From Lentinula raphanica (lineage: Eukaryota > Basidiomycota > Agaricomycetes > Agaricales > Omphalotaceae), in NCBI GenBank assembly GCA_027919835.1, contig JANVFP010000010.1, positions 248,001 to 312,000 on the forward strand: a DNA stretch of 64,000 nucleotides, written 5' to 3'. The position numbers and the translations under genes were made by a program. How positions within the stretch are numbered: position 1 is the first letter of the stretch; each line of letters begins with the position of its first letter. The notes beneath the pieces were generated by a model. The model worked only from the letters and a program-made list of their open reading frames with translations, did not search any database and was not told where the DNA came from. Of this stretch, positions 22,663 through 33,274 are shown one piece after another.

Positions 22663-25319
22663 AGTTACGAACGATGACCACTAGGAACAATCTCTTGGAC
22701 CTTGCGCCAACCAACAACATCTTTTCATGCATGCATCATCTAGTACCATCTGTCTTTTACATCTTTCGAACGATTCTCCATCGAATCACTTTGTCTTGTC
22801 TCCTCAGTTCTCATTGGACCTCTTGCTTGTGCTATATCCCTTGTCCTGTGTGGCGATTGCTGCCAGTTGCTATTCTAGAATTGTGTGTGCATATATCAGT
22901 TTGTCTCGTCTTGTCGAACTTCTTTCTTTAATTTCTCTAATACGATACGTGGGCTATCTGAGTATATCATTGATACTAATACCTATCTTTTGTAACGATG
23001 GGGGTCATTACTACCACGCGCTTACCGCTTTTCTGTCGTTACAGTACTACTCTTCTTTTCGTAGACCCTTTGCCATTTTGACATGCTCGAGACGACAATT
23101 ACGATGAGAAGGACGAGGCTTTCAGCATGCGCTACTGCGACTGCACGGCCATTCTCTTCATTCGACAATCGAGGAAGCCGAAACCCGTTGAACGTTTCTG
23201 CAAGTGCTGCTTCGTCGCAGGATGAAGCACCCCACTGGAAAATTCCTCAAAGTTGAAGGGGAGAATCTCAAATTACCAGACCGGATTTTGCAGAACTCCA
23301 AGTACCCAAACAGAAGGCGATGTTTGCCTGGAAAAATCTTGAGTATACGGGATTAGGATCAGTTGGTGCCCGAAGTTTTTGCAGAAACCAGATAACCTTC
23401 AACTCACGGACAGTCATCGAGGTTGCATGCCGCGTTACTTCCGTAGCTACAGTGAGATCTAAGGCAGATGAGATGGAAGACATCATCTCTTTCTTGGGTA
23501 AATAGTGTTCCAACTTCCGATGTAACTCCCGGAGAGTTGATGGATAATGGATAGTGCTCCATTGCTTCCGTAGTTTAGAGCACCGAGAGACGTAAATAGT
23601 GATTGCGGTGCCCCGCTGCCAGTGGAGACGGTCCGAACTATCATTCGGGTAACTGCTATCAGCCTCGATAGGGTTCAACGACCTACTAAATCATACAAGG
23701 TTACATCAAGATCAAACGAAGATGATACATGTAGGGCCTTCTCAACTGAGGATGTCAGTCAGCGAATCTGGATTCCGGTGCAGCGATTATTCCGTCTTGA
23801 GGCGAGGACGCATATCGCAGCAATACTGCATGAAAAGGGGGAACGAGCAATTTTTCTTGAGACGGAGGTAGAAAGACAAATACTCACAGGAGACTCTGAT
23901 ACAACTCAGATTCACTGTTCAAACGTTCAATATCGTTAGGCCAGTGCTCATGTAGTAGTCAAGGTTTGGCAAGATAAGACGCGCACGGCTTCAAAGCTTC
24001 ATGATTGGTGGTTGATAGCAACCTAGCCTGAAATTTTTGAGTTCCCGCTGATTGAATGAATGGTGTTTTTGCAAGCAATCTGTTCGAATCTAGCAACCTT
24101 TGATTGGAAAGGTCCTTTTTCAAAGACGAATGAATCGTGGTCGAGGATGTCGGATACGACCACAACAGCAACATCAGTGTTTGAGAGCCACGGCACTGGA
24201 CTGCAACTTGAGCACTAAGTTTGAAGAACTGCAAAATTGTCAAATCGGGGCCGAGACTAGGTAAAAGACTGTATGATAGTCTGTCAAGGAGGTCCTAGTA
24301 TGTACTCTAGATGACCCAAATTTTTGAGTATCAAGTAGCTGATCCATGTTCCACACTGGAAGCAATGAAGCTGAAGACGAAAGAGCATCATGATGGATGG
24401 CTGTAGCCTGGGCCCTGTACTACTATCATTACCCTAGTTGACATCCTTTTCCTGCTTGACAAAATACATAGCGAGGTCAAGTATACACCATGCTACACTG
24501 TACTTGAAGCCGGTAGCTGTCCGGAAGATGTGTGCTGTTTCGGAAGCACATCTTTGTTGTTTTTTGAAAAAGTGGGGTAATGATAGTAAGTCGGTGAAGA
24601 CAAAAGTCCAAAGGACCGGCAAGGACCGGCAATCACCGGCGATCAGGCCGTCCATTCCCAGGATCTTCAAAATCTTAGCATGTTTTCCTCTCCCTAGTAC
24701 GTGCAAGAAAAATCAAACTATCAGCATGTACCGTTACCTTCGCGTCGGAGCCAACAGTGTCAGGTCAGTAACAGCTCCGGATAATACAGCCCCCTAGCGC
24801 AAATTCAAGCGGGGCGAGTTTCAAATGTAACGACTTACCTTCATCGACCCGCTTCGAGTTACACAAGGTTATGACAATGGCGAGATGCAAAACTTCAATG
24901 GATCACAATCTCAAGTAGTGATGCTTCAGCCGAAACAATCAAACCTACTGCAACGTATCTGATTGGTGCTTGTAATCTAATCTAGCTTGAACTTCAATGC
25001 CCATTCAACTAGGAAACGACACTTAGTAGCTTGAACCGCAAAGAATCTCATACAGCTGTTCCGCGACACACCATGGATTGTCACTTACAGCCGTCAAGTT
25101 CGAGCTCATTCCCGCACACATACGGTCCGTCTACACAGCTCGTTGAAGCATGATCAAAGTCAGGTAAAGTTCATGTCAACCATACCGGCACGAATCGTTT
25201 CTTAGTGCACTGTATTGCAAGATACAGAGGTACAAAAAGAGCATGGAAGGATGGAAAGGACCTCAGACTGGTTCTCAAATCGTATTCTTCATCTATATCA
25301 ACTATCCGTCGTGCTGGCC
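22663..25319. other. Gene-poor stretch, partly duplicated sequence
   Basis: About 2.7 kb without a convincing gene. From about 24,130 to the end it is diverged but clearly similar to 26,975-27,850; for example GATGTCGGATACGACCACAA is matched by AATGTCGGATACCACGACAG, and both copies have CAGTGT..GAG.CCACGGC and TTTGAAGA.CT. It therefore belongs to the tandem duplication that carries the two nuclease genes. A 136-codon minus-strand frame at 23,268-23,678 resembles no family and is not called. Confidence 0.55.
23104..23256 (+). CDS. Possible short peptide with presequence-like composition (doubtful)
   Basis: A 50-residue open frame starting MRRTRLSACATATARPFSSF. It is Arg/Ser/Ala-rich with no acidic residue in the first 20, like a mitochondrial targeting sequence. 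The rest is short and matches nothing I know. It could be the remnant of a broken gene or chance. It stands alone between the chitin deacetylase and the duplicated nuclease region. Confidence 0.15.
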   Translation: MRRTRLSACATATARPFSSFDNRGSRNPLNVSASAASSQDEAPHWKIPQS

Positions 25320-26800
25320 ATGGCAAACAAGTGCTTCTCTTTCTTCCTTATTATTCTTTTCGCAGCTTGCTGCGTACATTCCGTCGTGCTTCCGGTACGT
25401 GCTCCTGGCTTCCTCGCTGCTGCCTCAATGCTGACATTCACATAGGTCAAAAGGGCCGGTAATGCTCGAACCAGCAGCGCAGTGACCTCCGGCAAATCCA
25501 CCCCTGGTGTCACTGTGCCACACAAGACCACAAAGATTACAGCTACACCACACAAGACCACAAGCAAATCTTCTCATCCTACAACATCATCCAGCTCCAA
25601 ATCTACTGACACCTCTTCGACACCAGCGGCAACCTCGAGCACATCTGGCAAATCGAGCCCATCGAGTAGGTACCTAAGCATGCTGTGTGTTCCATCCTGT
25701 AACACACGTTTCCCAGATGCCCCAAGCTGTCTCGTCAAGAAAGGGGAAGTAAGCTCTTCGTCCTGTGCAAATACAGAGCCAGAGGATAATGGAGGCTCAT
25801 CTCGTTGCGATTTGTGAGTCGCAAGTTCGAAATGATGACTTATGGTCGTATATTGAGAACTGAATCATGATTTGTTCCACAGCGATACTGTCAGCGCGAG
25901 AGAAGTTCGAGAGATACATGGGAACGAGACTCTTCATTTTGCAGACGGAGAAGTGGTGGTGGTTCGACTAGGCTCTCGAAACCTTGCACAAATGGAATTC
26001 AACTGTCAGAGAATTCCAGATGTCTGCGTGAGTTGAATCTCTAATTTCAAAAGGCTCTCCCATCTCAGTTTCCTTTGTTTTCTCTTCCAGAACAATATGT
26101 GCCATGGCCTGAATTGCTTGCAAATCAAGAATCAGTTCACTCGACAAACGAACAAAGCAACTTGTAAGGCCAACCGTAAGCGCAACCAGTGTGGGGTGAA
26201 CAGTGGTCCGAATAGATGCAGTAGCCTATACAAGGGTGCAGAGTACGTTGACTTTCTCAAGATGATGATCGATTCGGGTTTTGTAACCTCTATCTTGCAC
26301 AGTGGATTGTATAGCCAGAAACCTGCTGGCGTCGCCAAGATGTCATGCGACGAATTTCCGTTTGCCAGTACGAAAGAGGCAAGCAAGCTCAGCCAGCCTT
26401 CCAATTTCTCAACTCGTGAGTTCACTCCTAGGGGCTAGGATTCATGTCTAGTAGTACCTTCAGACTTGCTGACCACTTTTCTGAATATGATAGGCTGTGT
26501 TGATGCTTCCCAGAATTCTAGTAAGTACATTTTAGGTCATGTTCCCGTTCATACCATCTAAAGATATACTAGGTCAAGGAGGCCAAATCGCTGCGGCATA
26601 CAAGAAACTGAATGACCAGAGCTTCGAGATTGTGTTTAACTATGGCCAAGGGACTCAGAGCAGCAAAGATGCACCTGCTACGGCAACCAATATGCAGTAT
26701 TGCCAGGCGAACCCGGTTTGTACTAAGGATACTCTCCAGATGACTTGATGTATACTAGTAGGCATCCTCTGTCACTGGTGTACATCACTTAGGAATGATA
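24130..26800. repeat. Tandem duplication, unit A
   Basis: First copy of a duplicated segment comprising upstream sequence and a complete eight-exon gene (25,320-26,748). Similarity to unit B extends through the promoter (AGGATGGAAAGGACCTCAGA against AAGATGGAAAGGACCTCAGA), exons and introns. Borders are approximate because the outer parts have diverged. Confidence 0.7.
25320..26748 (+). CDS. Secreted NucA/NucB-type nuclease, copy A
   Basis: Eight exons (25320-25394, 25446-25665, 25717-25813, 25883-26027, 26091-26242, 26303-26415, 26494-26520, 26573-26748) encode 334 residues. A signal peptide (MANKCFSFFLIILFAACC) precedes a Thr/Ser/Lys-rich linker at about residues 30-98, likely O-glycosylated. 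A Cys-rich globular part then ends in the NucA/NucB DNase signature: KMSCDEFPFAST followed by CVDASQNSSQGGQIAAAY. NucA/NucB enzymes are metal-dependent extracellular DNases best known from Bacillus; fungal proteins with this domain are widespread but little studied. The gene is the upstream member of a tandem pair with identical exon layout. Nuclease activity is inferred from the motif. Confidence 0.7.
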
Positions 26801-27854
26801 CACACTGATAAATTTGGCATGACACAAGAAAGTAGAGAGATAAAAGCGTTCATCAAGATTGATTTCGTGCTACTTTGAATTTCGGAATGTGTTTTAGAAC
26901 TTGATCAAAGAAGGTCTTGTCCAATGTGGCGTCTTCGATTGAGTGGTTTCTTCTGAGCGCGCATTTACCGCGGTCGGGAATGTCGGATACCACGACAGCA
27001 GCAAGATCAGTGTCTGGAGGCCACGGCGGCAGGCTGTGCTTGAGTGCTATCAGGTTTGAAGAGCTACCACAGATCGGGGATTCGATAAGAAGCCGTATAA
27101 TAATCTGTCTGAAAGGAGGTACTTACTAGTATGCAGAAAGAAGATTTGCAGATCAGTATGCCTTAGTACCTATCAGGGAGTCCATACGCTCTACGCTCGA
27201 AGGCGACTCATGTCAGCTCATAAGCTCTTCAGACTCCAGATGATACTGGGTAGGATTGATGCCACAATTCTTCGGGAGCGGCAACCAGCGGCAATCAACA
27301 GTCGGTCGATTCCCAGGATCCGATTTTCGTTGACTTAAGTAACAGACTTAACATGTTTCCATTGCCATTCCAGAGAAAATCGAACCAACCACAGTGTCTT
27401 CATCTTCGTTTATAGTGCCAACAATCTCTCATATAATACTAACACAAATTATTGCCGGGGGGAGAGGGGGGGTTTATAAAATACATCAAGACTTCATTGT
27501 TCCAAAATTTTCGCTTCAAACTCGTCAGTATGAAAATGGCAGTGCTGTTTTCTTCGAACAACAAGCCTACTGCAACGAGGATCTAATCGGGATTGGCGCT
27601 CGAACTGGCGAGAACTGCAAAGAGTTTCACCCAGCAGCTATTCCGGGCACACTGGCCATGGATTTTGATCTCTAGCCAGCTTCAAGCTCCTATTCCCGTG
27701 CGCACTGAACACCCGTACCAGCTCAGCTTTAGTGCGCTCTACTGCAAGATACAGTGGTACAAAAAGAGGATGGAAAGATGGAAAGGACCTCAGACTGGTT
27801 CTCAACTCGTATTCTTCATTCGTATCAAGTTATCAACTATTCGTTGTGCTGGTC
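26749..27854. other. Spacer between the duplicated nuclease genes
   Basis: Contains the 3' flank of copy A and, from about 26,975, the promoter-side part of unit B. A G-run (27,457-27,471) is followed by TATAAAATA at 27,475, but that is about 380 nt from the next ATG, so it is not claimed as the core promoter. No separate gene is supportable. Confidence 0.45.
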
Positions 27855-29250
27855 ATGACAAACAAGTCGATCTCTTTTTTCCTCCTCATTCTCTTTGCAG
27901 CTTGTTGCGTACATTCTGTTGTGCTTCCGGTAAGTACATGGACTTGGCTTACTCGCTGTTGCTGCCCTGCTGACATTCCCATAGGTCAAAAAGACCAACA
28001 ATGTTCAAACCAGCAGCGCAGTGACCTCTGGCAAATCTAAGGTGATGGATCCTCATAAATCAACCACTGGGGTCACTCCGCCACACAAGACCCCAAGCCA
28101 ATCTTCCTCGCCTCCTACTGACGCCTCCCCAACAACTCCATCGAGTAAGTGCCTAAAAATATCGTTTGTTCATTCCTGTAACGCATTACCCAGATCCCCC
28201 GAGCTGTCTCGCCAAGAGAGGCGACACAAGCTCTTCATCCTGTGCGGATACAGAGCCGGAGGATAATGAAGGCTCATCTCATTGCGATTTGTAAGTTATC
28301 TGAGATCATTCTTCGCCATATCATACCGCTAACTAATAATACCTCTCACAGCGATACTGTCAGCACGAGGGAAGTGCGCGAAGTACATGGCAATGGGACT
28401 GTTCATTTTGAAGATGGAGAAGTGGTAGTTGTTCGACGGCTACACTCTCGAAACCTTGCACAAATGGAATTCAACTGTGTAGTAATTCCTGATGTCTGTG
28501 TGAGTTGAGTCTCAAATATAAGGCTCTTTCTCATCTCTGCTCACTTGCTTATCTCACCCAGAACAATATGTGCCACGGTATCAATTGCTTAAAGGTCAAG
28601 AATGAGTTCACTCGACAAACGAACAAAGCGACCTGTATTGCCAACCGTAAGCGTAATCAGTGTGGGGTGAACAGTGGTCCGAACAGATGCAGCAGTCGAT
28701 ATACTGGTACAGGGTATATCCCCTTCTCATGATGATAAATTCAGGTTCAATGCTCACATATCACATCTTGTATAGTGGATCGTTGCACAACCAGAGGCCT
28801 GCTGGGGTCGCCAAGATGTCATGCGACGAGTTTCCGTTTGCCAGTACGGTAGAGGCAAGCACGCTGTCGTCTTCAAAGTTCTCAACTCGTAAGTTCACGT
28901 TTAGAAGCCATATCTAGTAACGCTCTCCAGGCTTGTTGACCAATTTTCATTCTGAATCTTATAGGCTGTGTTAAAGCTTCACAGAATTCAAGTAAGTAAA
29001 ACTCAATTCATATTCCCGTTCTTTTGATCTGAAGTACAATAGGTCAAGGAGGCCAAATAGCTGCGGCATACAAGAAACTGAATGGCCAGAGTTTTGAGGT
29101 TGTGTTTAACTATGGCCAAGGGGCCCAGAGCAGCAAAGACGCACCCAGTACGGCAACTAATATGCAGTATTGCCAGGCAAACCCAGTTTGTACCTTGGAT
29201 ACTCTCCAGATGACTTGATGCAAAGGCATTATCCGTGTACATTGATCATG
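26975..29250. repeat. Tandem duplication, unit B
   Basis: Second copy of the duplicated segment, holding the gene at 27,855-29,218. All seven introns are at the same positions and phases as in unit A, so the duplication copied genomic DNA rather than a spliced transcript. Borders are approximate. Confidence 0.7.
27855..29218 (+). CDS. Secreted NucA/NucB-type nuclease, copy B
   Basis: Eight exons (27855-27929, 27985-28144, 28194-28290, 28352-28499, 28562-28713, 28776-28888, 28965-28991, 29043-29218) encode about 315 residues. It has the same plan as copy A: signal peptide MTNKSISFFLLILFAACC, a Ser/Thr/Pro linker about 20 residues shorter, the Cys-rich region, and the signature KMSCDEFPFAST with CVKASQNSSQGGQIAAAY. 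The globular part is far more conserved between copies than the linker. One codon is gained in exon 4 (RRLHS against RLGS). All splice sites are intact, so both copies look functional. Extracellular DNase activity is inferred. Confidence 0.7.
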
Positions 29251-29447
29251 AAGGAGACACAATAAACCTGGAATGGAAGGAGGAGCGTAAACGTCGTTAG
29301 AATAATCGAGAAAGCAAATGAGCAGATATCGTGACTGTAGTAGAGTATAGATATGGATGAAGGCGTTCATGAAACATAAAGATAATCGGTATGAAGAAAT
29401 TCGAGCGAGTTCCGCACAACACTTCGAAGACTGTACGAGCTGTCCTG

Positions 29448-31747
29448 TTATGTTAGACTGGGCCACTTCAGTTTCAGTCCTTCCAACCAACGCATATACA
29501 ATAATTCCGCGATAGGAGATCTTCGTGCCGGAGCAGGGCTGTCTGTTGTTGTTGTTGATGGAGCTGATGACGAGGATGTGGCGTCCACTTCCTCCTCTAC
29601 TTCAGTGACGACCAGTCCCTTCGCCGTCATTTCACTCTTCCGTGTTATCCGTCTATGTGGAAATAGGTTACGATGTGTTTGTATATGTTGCTTCAGGCCG
29701 TTGCTCCTGCGTGAGAGTGAATGAGACCGGGAGAAGGGAATTTCTTTAAGAAATGCAACGTACTCATTTAGGCCTGAGAGAATATCCAGGACGACATTGT
29801 AAGCCAATTCTGGATTTGCTTCCTTGAGCTCGTTGAACCCTCGTGATAACATGCTCAATGATTCGATCTCGCGAGCATCCATATCATCTCGTATAGCCTA
29901 CGCCATATTGAGCGATTTTATTCAAGGCAATGGGAATTACGCACCTGATGTAGTACAGGGAGAACAACTTCATCGACAATCGACGTTCCCGCTCTTCCCA
30001 TCTCACTGGCCGCCCGTCTATGCAGAGTTGGAGAACTGGGACCACTGATGCTTCCACTGTTTCTGCGGAGACTTCCTACATGCTCTGCAGAAATTTTCAG
30101 CGAACCCACTGTGTCCACCTTCTTCACAGGCCGAATCGTGTCAACGCCCGTACCAAGGTCCGCTTCACGCATGACAGTTCCTGCCCCATCGATAGCATGG
30201 CGCTCGGCATACGATGACCTCCTGCTGCTCCTCATTGATCCACTATACGCAGGAGGAGGAGCTGATTTGTCGACAAGTGGCTCAGAGGAATCAGGGGATT
30301 CGGCAGCTTCAACGAGAAGGGTTTCCATGTCCTTCTCTGACACAGGCGATTTGATGACTACCGTCGAATGTGCTGCGTCGAAATTTGAGCCGATCCTCCC
30401 ATTAGCAATCGGATCACTGCCTTTCGTTGCACCCGCAGTGTCTATCGTACTAGGCAATCCAGAGTTGAATTCATCTTCATATTCTTCTGACATAGGGTTT
30501 AGGTCCTTGGCCATGTTTCTGAATGTGCCCATGATAGACGAGGTTTTGATGGTGTCGAAGTTCCAATCGCTCCGTATGCTGCTATTCGCGTCCCATCCCA
30601 TACTACTCTTGATCGTCTCTTGGTACGTTTGATTAGCACCTTTCTGCGGAGAGCGTGCCCGATAGTCCTGATATCGTTCGATGAGTTCTGTGAGATACGA
30701 CGTTTTCCGTGCTCCGCGAATGAAACGGTGCTGTAGAAGCTCATTTGCTGTGGGACGCTGAACGACGTGAGCACTTCAGTTAATATTGTATGTCCTCGCA
30801 TGTGAGATGGGCACGTACTGCATTTGTATCCTTAGTCAGGCAAAGACTGACAAACTCCTTGAAAGCGGCCGAGAATGGGCCCTCTAAGACTGGAGGCTTC
30901 GCTTTCGGAATGAGGAACAGAACTCGCATTGGGTGATACTCTGCCAAGGGCGGCTCCCCTCTCGCCATCTCTATCGCAGTTATACCCAGACTCCACATGT
31001 CAGCTTTGGCATCATATCCTGCTTGCCGTATGACTTCCGGAGCCATCCAGAACGGTGTCCCCACAAATGTATGTCGAAGCGTGTTGGTCAGCTGGGCGGC
31101 GACACCGAAATCGGCTAGCTTGACTTTGCCGGAAGACGATAAGAGGACGTTGGCGGCCTTGATATCTCGGTGGATGGTTCCTTCTGTATGAAGATAATCA
31201 AGTCCGAGTAGAAGTTCCCGACAGATAACCGCAATGTGAGCTTCAGAGAAAGGGCCAGGTTTGAGCAGATCTAGACATGAGCCTCCTGCGAGGTATTCCA
31301 TGATAATCCATAACTTGTAGGCGACGACAAAGGAGCCATAGTATCGTGTTACATATTCAGAGTCACACTGGGCAAGGCTGGCAATTTCTTGTTGTATTTC
31401 CGAAATATCATCGTCAGAGTCTTCGAGGTCTACAATGAATCGATTCTTGAATGACTGCAATTGGAGCTGAAGGTCAAGCTGAACGCACCAATCTGCTTTA
31501 TAGCTACAATCTGTTTCGTTTCGTTATGCATGGCTTTGTAGACGGTTCCAAAGCTTCCTGTGCCTAATTTCTCGAGCAGAGTGTATTGGCTAGCTGGATT
31601 GCTACTGGGAATAGGATAGGGTTCCCGTGGTCGGGTCTTCTCAGCCTGCGGAGAAGAGGGAGGAGAACGAGTGAGTACTCGAGGTTGAGGTTTAGAGACT
31701 ACATCGTCCAGACTAGCCCGCTTGCCAAAGCGAGAGTTGGGAGCCAT
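29448..31747 (-). CDS. Ste20-family protein kinase, GCK-III type (Nak1/Kic1/Sps1-like)
   Basis: Five exons (31747-31489, 31429-30819, 30757-29945, 29897-29764, 29706-29448) encode 691 residues. The N-terminal kinase domain (about residues 48-300) has the Gly loop [32 protein letters not shown], catalytic [19 protein letters not shown] and the Ste20 signature [10 protein letters not shown]. The C-terminal part has Ser-rich regulatory sequence and a conserved end ([15 protein letters not shown]). Relatives act in the MOR/RAM pathway with NDR kinases to control polarity and cell separation. The 57-nt intron 29707-29763 is a multiple of three and open, so it could be retained. An upstream ATG at 31936-31938 directly before a perfect donor (GTAAGT) may be the true start, adding 13 residues. 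Confidence 0.85.
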
Positions 31748-32293
31748 GGCGGTCAGGGAAGAAGGGCTCGCGCCTGGCAACAAATTCTGACCTCATGGCT
31801 CTCTTGTTATTGATTTAGAGCCTCGAAATCAGAGACACACGTGCCCTCAAATATCCACAGAGAACTCAGAAAATGATACATGATACACCGATAGATCCGA
31901 AGTTCTAGCCAACGAATGAACGAATATTTACTTACCATCTTGGTTAGAGTAGGAAGAGAAAAGCCTGTCAGCCAATGAGGCACAGGAAGTGGATTGTCAG
32001 ATGGTCGGTAACGAGTGAAGTATTCCGAAGAGTGAGCGCGTATGGACGTTGGTGAAGGTAGTGAGAGGAGATGAGATGACGAAGGAAAACGGAGAGCGTT
32101 TGAAATAGCGGAGCTGACTTTCGTTACCTTATATAGTCATCTTCAGCGTCGGTCTCACCACGATATTTCTGAATGTCCCGTAGCAGTTATGGTCATAGTG
32201 GATATGAGCATGTTATCATATAAGAGCATACAGAAAACATTTGACATGACACCTCTCGACCACCGCAAACCGTCTGTCCAAAACACCAGAAAC
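31748..32293. other. Kinase upstream region and RPL35 downstream flank
   Basis: 546 bp. A TATATAAGG on the minus strand at 32,127-32,135 could be the core promoter of the kinase gene if its first exon lies upstream of 31,936. No other feature was seen. Confidence 0.4.
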
Positions 32294-32836
32294 TCATGCC
32301 TTGACAGCATACTTTCGGATCGGGAAATTCTGGTCCTTCTTGATCTGTTTCGCCGTCTTTAATGATTTCTCGTGCTGTAGAGCAACCTGTGAGCGCGAAG
32401 GAGGGCCATGGAGAGAGAACCAGCCAAACCTTGGTCAGCCGCCTACGGATTGCACGAGTCTTCTTCGTTCGGAGATCCAGGGGAAGGTACTTCTTTTCTT
32501 TGTAGTACTCCCGTAGGTTTTGGCGAGCTTTCTGGTTCATGACCGTCAGCACTCGTGCAATCGACTTGCGGACGGTGTTGCTAATAAGGCCATCGATATT
32601 TCAGACTGCGAAAACGAGCGATAAATACAATCGTACTCACATTTTGGTGAGTTTTGATGCTGATCCACCGACAACCTTCTGTACCCGCAGAGTCAGGAGC
32701 TCATTCTTCAGCTCCGTCAGTTGTTTCGACAAGTCATTTTTTGACCTAAGACGCTGATAAATTTTTCAGCTCGCTAAAAACCTGTTGCAAAGACAAACTT
32801 GGATTGAAGTTCGTAGGCCTTGACTTTTCCGGGCAT
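32294..32836 (-). CDS. RPL35: 60S ribosomal protein uL29 (L35)
   Basis: Four exons (32836-32799, 32745-32641, 32580-32430, 32374-32294) encode 124 residues, the usual length of eukaryotic L35. The protein starts [20 protein letters not shown] and contains [37 protein letters not shown] and [14 protein letters not shown]; it ends [15 protein letters not shown]. It sits near the peptide exit tunnel of the large subunit. The first intron falls after 12 codons, as is common for fungal ribosomal protein genes. It is divergent from the MFS transporter gene. Confidence 0.95.
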
Positions 32837-33274
32837 GATTGGCGGTCTGTTGACAACAAGATGAGTCTCTAGAGCTCGATAATCGCGACCGCGATCAACA
32901 TTGACACTAACCTTGAAGATATCTCGTTCAATCCAATTCGGAGAAAGTTGCGATGATGGAATTGGACCGTGGAAATTGCTGACATTATACTGTACCAGTT
33001 GCATGTGACTCGGGTAACGCTTGCGCCACACAAGCATGAGTTATGCAGAATCGCGACTTGCTGACCTTTCTACTACGACTGATGCCAATTCTGATCAAAG
33101 CCAGCGCGACGAACTCGTGGATCTTCCAACTGGCTGCATGTTCTTTGCACAGAACACTATGGCTCTCTCTTATCTGGCGCCAGACGCGTCAATAATAAAG
33201 GAGTTCGATCGATGATTCTCAAGAACTCAGACCACTTGACACGGCCTCTTTTAACATCTCTCTTATTCACTTTC
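32837..33274. other. Divergent promoter region of RPL35 and the MFS gene
   Basis: 438 bp between two start codons pointing away from each other. An in-frame ATG at 33,212 could extend the transporter by 21 residues. No clear TATA box or known motif was picked out. Confidence 0.4.

Noticed and set aside
23268..23678. 136-codon minus-strand open frame in the gene-poor region
   Set aside because: Mixed composition, no domain resemblance, no splice context, and it lies beside diverged duplicated sequence; most likely chance.
25482..25817. Continuous frame through the first part of nuclease copy A
   Set aside because: It reads through a splice site conserved in both copies; splicing restores the Cys-rich domain.
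29707..29763. 57-nt segment in the kinase gene as coding sequence
   Set aside because: Length is a multiple of three and open, but it has good donor (GTACGT) and acceptor (CGCAG) sites, so it was treated as an intron; retention remains possible.
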